In this document: one piece after another, positions 6,542 through 9,580 of the stretch
Position numbering within the stretch: the stretch's first letter is position 1
How the letters are laid out: every line of letters begins with the position of its first letter
Assembly: GCA_013362195.1 (NCBI GenBank)
Contig: JABFWM010000038.1
Location: 1 to 9,580 of the forward strand
DNA: 9,580 nt
From: Acidobacteriota bacterium
Lineage (GTDB): Bacteria > Acidobacteriota > Vicinamibacteria > Vicinamibacterales > 2-12-FULL-66-21
Direction: 5' to 3'
Program-made: the position numbers and the translations under genes
The notes under the pieces: model-generated
The model's input: only the letters and a program-made list of their open reading frames with translations
Told to the model about the DNA's origin: nothing
Databases searched by the model: none

Positions 6542-6549
6542 CGGGGTCT

Positions 6550-8175
6550 ATGCGTAGTCCCCGGTTTTTCCCGGTGATGCTGCTGGCGGTTCTCCTGTCG
6601 GCGGTCGCGGGCGGCTTCCTCGGGAGCACGGCGCTGGCCACCCAGGATGAGGTGACGCAGCAGTACAAGGTCTTCACCTCCGCGCTGGCGGCAATCGAGC
6701 GGGAGTACGTCGAAGAGGTGCCGTCCGACCGGCTCGTCTACGGCGCGATCGACGGCATGCTGAAGACGCTCGATCCGCATTCGAGCTTCTTCGATCCCAA
6801 ACAGTACGCGCAGATGCGCGAGCGCCAGGAAGGGAAGTACTACGGGCTCGGCATCTCGATTCAGGTGGTCGACGGCGACATCACCGTCATGTCGGTGTTC
6901 GAAGCGTCGCCGGCGTATCGCGCGGGGCTGCGGCGCGGCGACGTGATCGCGCGCATCGAAGGGCAGGACACGAAGAACTGGACCACCGACCAGGCGGTCA
7001 AGAAGCTGAAAGGTCCGAAGGGCACGACCGTCAAGATCTCGATCCGCCGTCCCGGCTACGAGAAGCTGATCGACATGGACGCGGAGCGCGACGAGGTGAA
7101 CATCGTCACGGTGCGCGGCGCGTTCATGATTGACGCGCAGACCGGGTACATCAAGCTCGGGGACTTCTCGGAAACGTCCGACCGCGAGATCGGCGATGCG
7201 CTCGACAAGCTGCAGGCGCAGGGCATGAAGCGCCTGGTGTTCGATTTGCGCGACAACCCCGGCGGTCCGCTCGATCAGGCCATCCGCATCGCCAACCGCT
7301 TCCTGCCGCGCGGCGACATGGTCGTGTACACGCGGGGCCGGACCGCCAACGCCGATCAGGATTACCGCGGCACGGACAGCGCGGACTATACCGGGCCGAT
7401 GGTGGTGCTCGTCAGCCGTCAGAGCGCGAGCGCGTCGGAGATCGTCACGGGCGCGCTGCAGGATCACGATCGCGCGCTGGTCGTCGGCGAAACGACGTTC
7501 GGCAAAGCGCTCGTCCAGTCCGTGTATCGCATCAGCGAAGGCGCCGGGCTGGCGCTCACGACCGGCCGCTACTTCACGCCGAGCGGCCGCATGATTCAGC
7601 GGCCGTGGGACTCGGCGTTCGACGAGTACCTGACCTACACGCTGCGCGAGCAGACCGCAGACCGCGAGCATGCCGCGTCCGCCCTGAAGTACACCGACGC
7701 GGGGCGCAAGGTCTACAGCGGCGGCGGCATCGATCCCGACAAGTTTTTCCCGGGACCGGCGTTCGGCTTCAGCCCGACGCGGTTCGGCCGCTCGCTCGTC
7801 TCGCGCGGCGCGTTCGCGAATTTCGCCGAGAGCTTCGTGGCCGAAGGGGATACGCGCATGAGCGCGGCCATCGGCGTCAGGACGAAGCTCGCGCGCGGCT
7901 TCACCGTCACCGATGCGATGGTGGCCGATTTCAAGCGATCGCTCGAGAAGGACAAGATCAAGGTGGACGAGGCCGCGTTCCAGAAAGACCTCGAGTTCAT
8001 CAAGGCGATGATCCATTTCGAGATCGACGTCGCGCTGTTCGGCGTCTCCGAGGCGCAGAAGAACCTGATCGCGAAGGATCCGCAGGCGCAGTTCGCCCTC
8101 GCCCAGTTCAGCGAAGCGGTGAAGCTCACGGAGCTGGCGCGGGCGCGCCTCAATTCGCGCGGCGGGAACCACTGA
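6550..8175 (+). CDS. ctp: Secreted S41 C-terminal processing peptidase
   Basis: Ctp/Prc-type peptidases are periplasmic serine proteases that trim or degrade envelope proteins from their C-terminus. Residues 1-30 form a signal peptide or anchor (basic n-region RSPR, hydrophobic core, ALA near 28-30). Next come an S41 N-terminal helical part with YGAIDGMLKTLDPHSSFF, a PDZ domain at about 95-175 (YYGLGISIQ, ASPAYRAGLRRGDVI) and the catalytic domain with DLRDNPGG, SASASEIV and GETTFGKALVQ. By comparison with E. coli Prc the catalytic residues are Ser294 and Lys319, with Asp305 as helper; all are present. The 541 residues exceed simple CtpA proteins; the excess is a helical tail after GGGIDPDKFFPG (about 392-400). 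The ATG at 6550 is chosen because Met10 (6577) would lose the basic n-region. An intrinsic terminator follows. Confidence 0.93.
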   Translation: MRSPRFFPVMLLAVLLSAVAGGFLGSTALATQDEVTQQYKVFTSALAAIEREYVEEVPSDRLVYGAIDGMLKTLDPHSSFFDPKQYAQMRERQEGKYYGLGISIQVVDGDITVMSVFEASPAYRAGLRRGDVIARIEGQDTKNWTTDQAVKKLKGPKGTTVKISIRRPGYEKLIDMDAERDEVNIVTVRGAFMIDAQTGYIKLGDFSETSDREIGDALDKLQAQGMKRLVFDLRDNPGGPLDQAIRIANRFLPRGDMVVYTRGRTANADQDYRGTDSADYTGPMVVLVSRQSASASEIVTGALQDHDRALVVGETTFGKALVQSVYRISEGAGLALTTGRYFTPSGRMIQRPWDSAFDEYLTYTLREQTADREHAASALKYTDAGRKVYSGGGIDPDKFFPGPAFGFSPTRFGRSLVSRGAFANFAESFVAEGDTRMSAAIGVRTKLARGFTVTDAMVADFKRSLEKDKIKVDEAAFQKDLEFIKAMIHFEIDVALFGVSEAQKNLIAKDPQAQFALAQFSEAVKLTELARARLNSRGGNH

Positions 8176-8190
8176 GCCGGACTCGGTCGT

Positions 8191-8213
8191 TAGGGCATTC
8201 AGCCCTATATTTT
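8191..8213 (+). terminator. Intrinsic terminator of ctp
   Basis: TAGGGC (8191-8196), loop ATTCA, GCCCTA (8202-8207), then TATTTT. The perfect 6-bp stem begins 15 nt after the ctp stop codon and is followed by a T-rich run. The stem is short but well placed. Confidence 0.7.
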
Positions 8214-8230
8214 GTGGGTTTAGTTTGCGC

Positions 8231-8260
8231 TTGCCCCTAGGTATAGGGGCTTGCTAGACT
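8231..8260 (+). promoter_or_regulatory. Promoter of the structured RNA upstream of smc
   Basis: TTGCCC (8231-8236, counted within TTGCCCC), an 18-nt spacer, and the extended -10 TGC-TAGACT (hexamer 8255-8260) predict a start near 8266-8268. That is exactly where a long nested inverted repeat begins (8265). The upstream flank is AT-rich (TATATTTTG, TTTAG), like an UP element. Apart from this, no convincing promoter is seen before smc. Confidence 0.5.
8233..8250. promoter_or_regulatory. Inverted repeat inside the promoter spacer, possible operator
   Basis: GCCCCTA-GGTA-TAGGGGC is a perfect 7-bp inverted repeat between the -35 and -10 boxes. TAGGGGC recurs at 8281-8287, just inside the predicted transcript. 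Such a palindrome between promoter boxes is a classic place for a repressor or MerR-type activator. Which protein would bind is unknown. Confidence 0.45.
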
Positions 8261-8264
8261 GGCC

Positions 8265-8448
8265 GCCGTTCACCTGAACCTAGGGGCCACCCCGCGTCGC
8301 GGGGTGTGGGTTCGGCCTGACGGCATTGTCCAGTCACTGTTTCCTGAGCAGCATCACGCGTCCAGTGCGGGCCTTCCGGTCCGCTGAAGCGAACCCAGCC
8401 GCTTCCCGGTCGTGCTCTCTCCGAGTGCGCCTGGAACGCGGCTTTTTT
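8265..8448 (+). ncRNA. Candidate structured RNA (sRNA or smc leader attenuator)
   Basis: This segment has no plausible protein but dense RNA structure. Stem 1 spans 8265-8324. It nests GCCGT with ACGGC (8265-8269/8320-8324), CTGAACC with GGTTCGG (8274-8280/8309-8315) and CACCCCGC-GTC-GCGGGGTG (8288-8306). Stem 2 is GCGGGCC-TTCC-GGTCCGC (8367-8384). Stem 3 is the terminator hairpin at 8397-8443, followed by six T. A promoter places the 5' end at stem 1, giving about 180 nt. An alternative perfect 7-bp helix pairs GGGTTCG (8308-8314) with CGAACCC (8390-8396), which would break part of stem 1 or form a pseudoknot. I do not recognise the family: features of SRP RNA, tmRNA and RNase P RNA are absent. 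It may be a free small RNA or a terminator-controlled leader of smc, 94 bp downstream. Confidence 0.5.
8397..8448 (+). terminator. Strong intrinsic terminator upstream of smc
   Basis: AGCCGC (8397-8402) pairs with GCGGCT (8438-8443), TTCC (8403-8406) with GGAA (8433-8436) and, inside, CGTGCTC with GAGTGCG (8411-8417/8423-8429, two G-U pairs) around loop TCTCC. A run of six T (8443-8448) follows directly. This is a textbook Rho-independent terminator, well separated from the ctp terminator, so it must end a different transcript. Confidence 0.8.
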
Positions 8449-8541
8449 GTTGTCGTGCGCCGTCGTGTTTCCGGAGGGCTGGTCTCGAGACCCGCCGGGC
8501 GCTGGGGTGAAGACCCGGTTACCACGTAACAGGACCCATTT
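8449..8541 (+). other. smc 5' leader with small palindromes and Shine-Dalgarno
   Basis: The stretch between the terminator and smc holds the perfect palindrome GGTCTCGAGACC (8481-8492), a small hairpin GGGT-GAAG-ACCC (8505-8516), a hairpin GTTAC-CAC-GTAAC (8518-8530), and AGGA (8531-8534) seven nt before the smc ATG. No clear promoter is visible, so smc may depend on read-through of the upstream terminator or on a promoter I cannot recognise. The hairpins could expose or hide the ribosome site. Confidence 0.45.
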
Positions 8542-9580
8542 ATGCGGCTTCAACGCCTCGAAATCGCTGGTTTCAAGAGCTTCCCCGATCGATCCGAACT
8601 CGCCTTCGATCACGGCGTCACGGCCATCGTCGGGCCGAACGGCTGCGGCAAGAGCAACGTCGTGGACGCCATTACGTGGGTACTCGGGGAGCAGAGCGCG
8701 AAAACGCTCCGCGGCGAGCACATGCAGGACGTCATCTTCGCGGGCAGCGACGCCCGCAAGGCGACGGCGGCCGCGGAAGTGCGGATCCGGCTGGCCGGTG
8801 TCGCGTCGCGCGTCCCGGGCAACGGCCGGGTGCGGCCGCCGGCACTGTCGACGGGTGACCTGCACGGCGCGGCGCAGACGGATGCGCTGATGGCCGCGCC
8901 GGGCGAGATCGCTGGCGCCGACGCGGTGGCGCTGCTGGACGAACCGCCGCTGATCGTGCGGGACGTCGAGGTCGCGCGAAGGCTGTACCGATCGGGTGAG
9001 AGCGAGTACCTGATCGACGGCGAGGTCGTGCGGTTGAAGGACGTGCAGGACCTGCTGATGGATTCCGGGCTCGGCGTGCGCGCCTACGCGGTGATCGAGC
9101 AGGGAAAGATCGGACAGATCCTCAGCGCGCGGCCGACCGATCGGCGCCAGCTGATCGAAGAAGCGGCGGGCGTGACCAAGTACAAGAGCCGCCGCCGCGC
9201 CGCCGAACTGAAGCTCGAAGCGGCGCAGCAGAACCTGACGCGGGTCGACGACATCATCTTCGAAGTGGAGAAGCAGCGCGGCACGCTCAAGCGTCAGGCG
9301 GCGAAGGCGCGCCGCTACAGGCGGCTGCGCGAAGAGCTGCGCCGCTGGGAGAAGGTGCAGTTCGCGCAGCGCTATCGCGTCCTCGGCGCGTCGATCGAGG
9401 CGGCGCGGGCGCGTCTGGCCGATGCGCGCGCGCGCGAGTCCGCTGCCGCGGCGCACCTCGCGGAAGTCGAGACCGTCCTGGAGCGCCTGCGCCTCGAGCT
9501 CACCGAGGCGGACGCGCGTACCACTGCGGCACGCGAAGCGGCGCACGCGCGCGAGCTGTCGATAGGACGCCTGCAGCAGC
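8542..9580 (+). CDS. smc: Chromosome partition ATPase Smc, N-terminal part (runs off the right edge)
   Basis: Smc forms a ring-shaped dimer that, with ScpA and ScpB, loops and segregates the chromosome using ATP. The window holds 346 codons. Seen: MRLQRLEIAGFKSF at the start, Walker A GPNGCGKS at 31-38, the Q-loop region WVLGEQSAKTLRG near 47-59, IFAGSDARK, YRSGESEYLIDG from Tyr149, DSGLG from 174, EQGKIGQIL, and the signature LIEEAAGVTKYK from 204. The N-terminal coiled coil then begins (about 220 on, rich in Arg, Glu, Ala). Compared with B. subtilis Smc, about 44 extra residues sit between AEV (78-80) and YRSGES, covering about 86-135; they are Ala/Gly/Pro-rich. The ATG at 8542 has AGGA at a good distance. 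Hinge, second coil and C-terminal head lie outside the window. RecN and SbcC are excluded by the Smc-specific motifs. Confidence 0.95.
   Translation, partial: MRLQRLEIAGFKSFPDRSELAFDHGVTAIVGPNGCGKSNVVDAITWVLGEQSAKTLRGEHMQDVIFAGSDARKATAAAEVRIRLAGVASRVPGNGRVRPPALSTGDLHGAAQTDALMAAPGEIAGADAVALLDEPPLIVRDVEVARRLYRSGESEYLIDGEVVRLKDVQDLLMDSGLGVRAYAVIEQGKIGQILSARPTDRRQLIEEAAGVTKYKSRRRAAELKLEAAQQNLTRVDDIIFEVEKQRGTLKRQAAKARRYRRLREELRRWEKVQFAQRYRVLGASIEAARARLADARARESAAAAHLAEVETVLERLRLELTEADARTTAAREAAHARELSIGRLQQ

Noticed and set aside
4828..6549. A very long plus-strand open frame that continues into ctp (4828-8175).
   Set aside because: The part before 6550 is antisense to the lipoprotein and Tat fusion genes, is rich in Arg/Asp/Glu low-complexity translation and has no family pattern. 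Signal peptide and promoter place the true ctp start at 6550.
6535..8172. A 545-codon minus-strand open frame antisense to ctp.
   Set aside because: It mirrors the whole ctp gene, has Arg/Asp/Leu-biased shadow composition, and would be read against a complete S41 peptidase.
8265..8448. Assignment of the structured RNA as 6S, SRP, tmRNA or RNase P RNA.
   Set aside because: A short stretch (TTCACCTGAACC followed later by GGGTTC and GCCTG) loosely recalls the 3' part of E. coli 6S RNA. However, the 5' and 3' ends do not pair into the required rod with a central bubble. No SRP GGAA-loop domain, tmRNA tRNA-like end or RNase P core motif is visible.
8481..8492. GGTCTCGAGACC palindrome as a recombination or phage attachment site.
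   Set aside because: An isolated 12-bp palindrome in a GC-rich leader has no neighbouring integrase, second copy or mobile gene; it is noted only as part of the smc leader.
8254..9546. A 430-codon minus-strand open frame covering the RNA region and smc.
   Set aside because: It is antisense to Smc, whose ATPase motifs are intact; composition is typical of a shadow frame. The part across 8254-8541 has no protein signature.

Overview
This window is a stretch of ordinary-looking chromosome from a GC-rich, didermic bacterium. A high-GC genome, a type 3 (archaeal/eukaryote-like) prolyl-tRNA synthetase, a small PKD-like lipoprotein with a CDPC motif, and a long secreted S41 peptidase together suggest Acidobacteriota, possibly class Vicinamibacteria. 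That assignment is an inference from remembered protein flavours, not from a search. I see no mobile element, CRISPR array, tRNA or rRNA.

Layout, left to right. (1) The 5' part of aroB (3-dehydroquinate synthase), minus strand, runs off the left edge. (2) It is divergent from nadB (L-aspartate oxidase, NAD synthesis), which is followed on the same strand by proS (prolyl-tRNA synthetase). The nadB-proS gap holds a short direct repeat and a GC-rich hairpin. (3) A minus-strand cluster reads, in transcription order, tatA-tatC fusion, small lipoprotein with one PKD/Ig-like domain, HEAT-repeat protein. It converges on proS with only 11 bp between stop codons. (4) Divergent from the tat fusion is a plus-strand ctp gene (secreted S41 C-terminal processing peptidase), ending in an intrinsic terminator. 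(5) A 366-bp gap between ctp and smc holds a plausible extended -10 promoter, an array of nested inverted repeats and a second, strong intrinsic terminator. I read this as a structured RNA of about 180 nt, either a free small RNA or an attenuator-type leader of smc. (6) smc (chromosome condensation ATPase) starts at 8542 and runs off the right edge.

The genes are mostly housekeeping: aromatic amino acid, NAD, translation, protein export, envelope proteolysis and chromosome segregation. Three points stand out. TatA and TatC are one continuous polypeptide joined by a Pro/Thr-rich linker. The smc upstream region looks like an uncharacterised structured RNA with its own promoter, terminator and competing pairings. 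The Smc head carries about 44 extra residues before its YRSGES motif. In addition, several genes have a -10 box only 7-15 nt from the start codon, implying leaderless or almost leaderless mRNAs.
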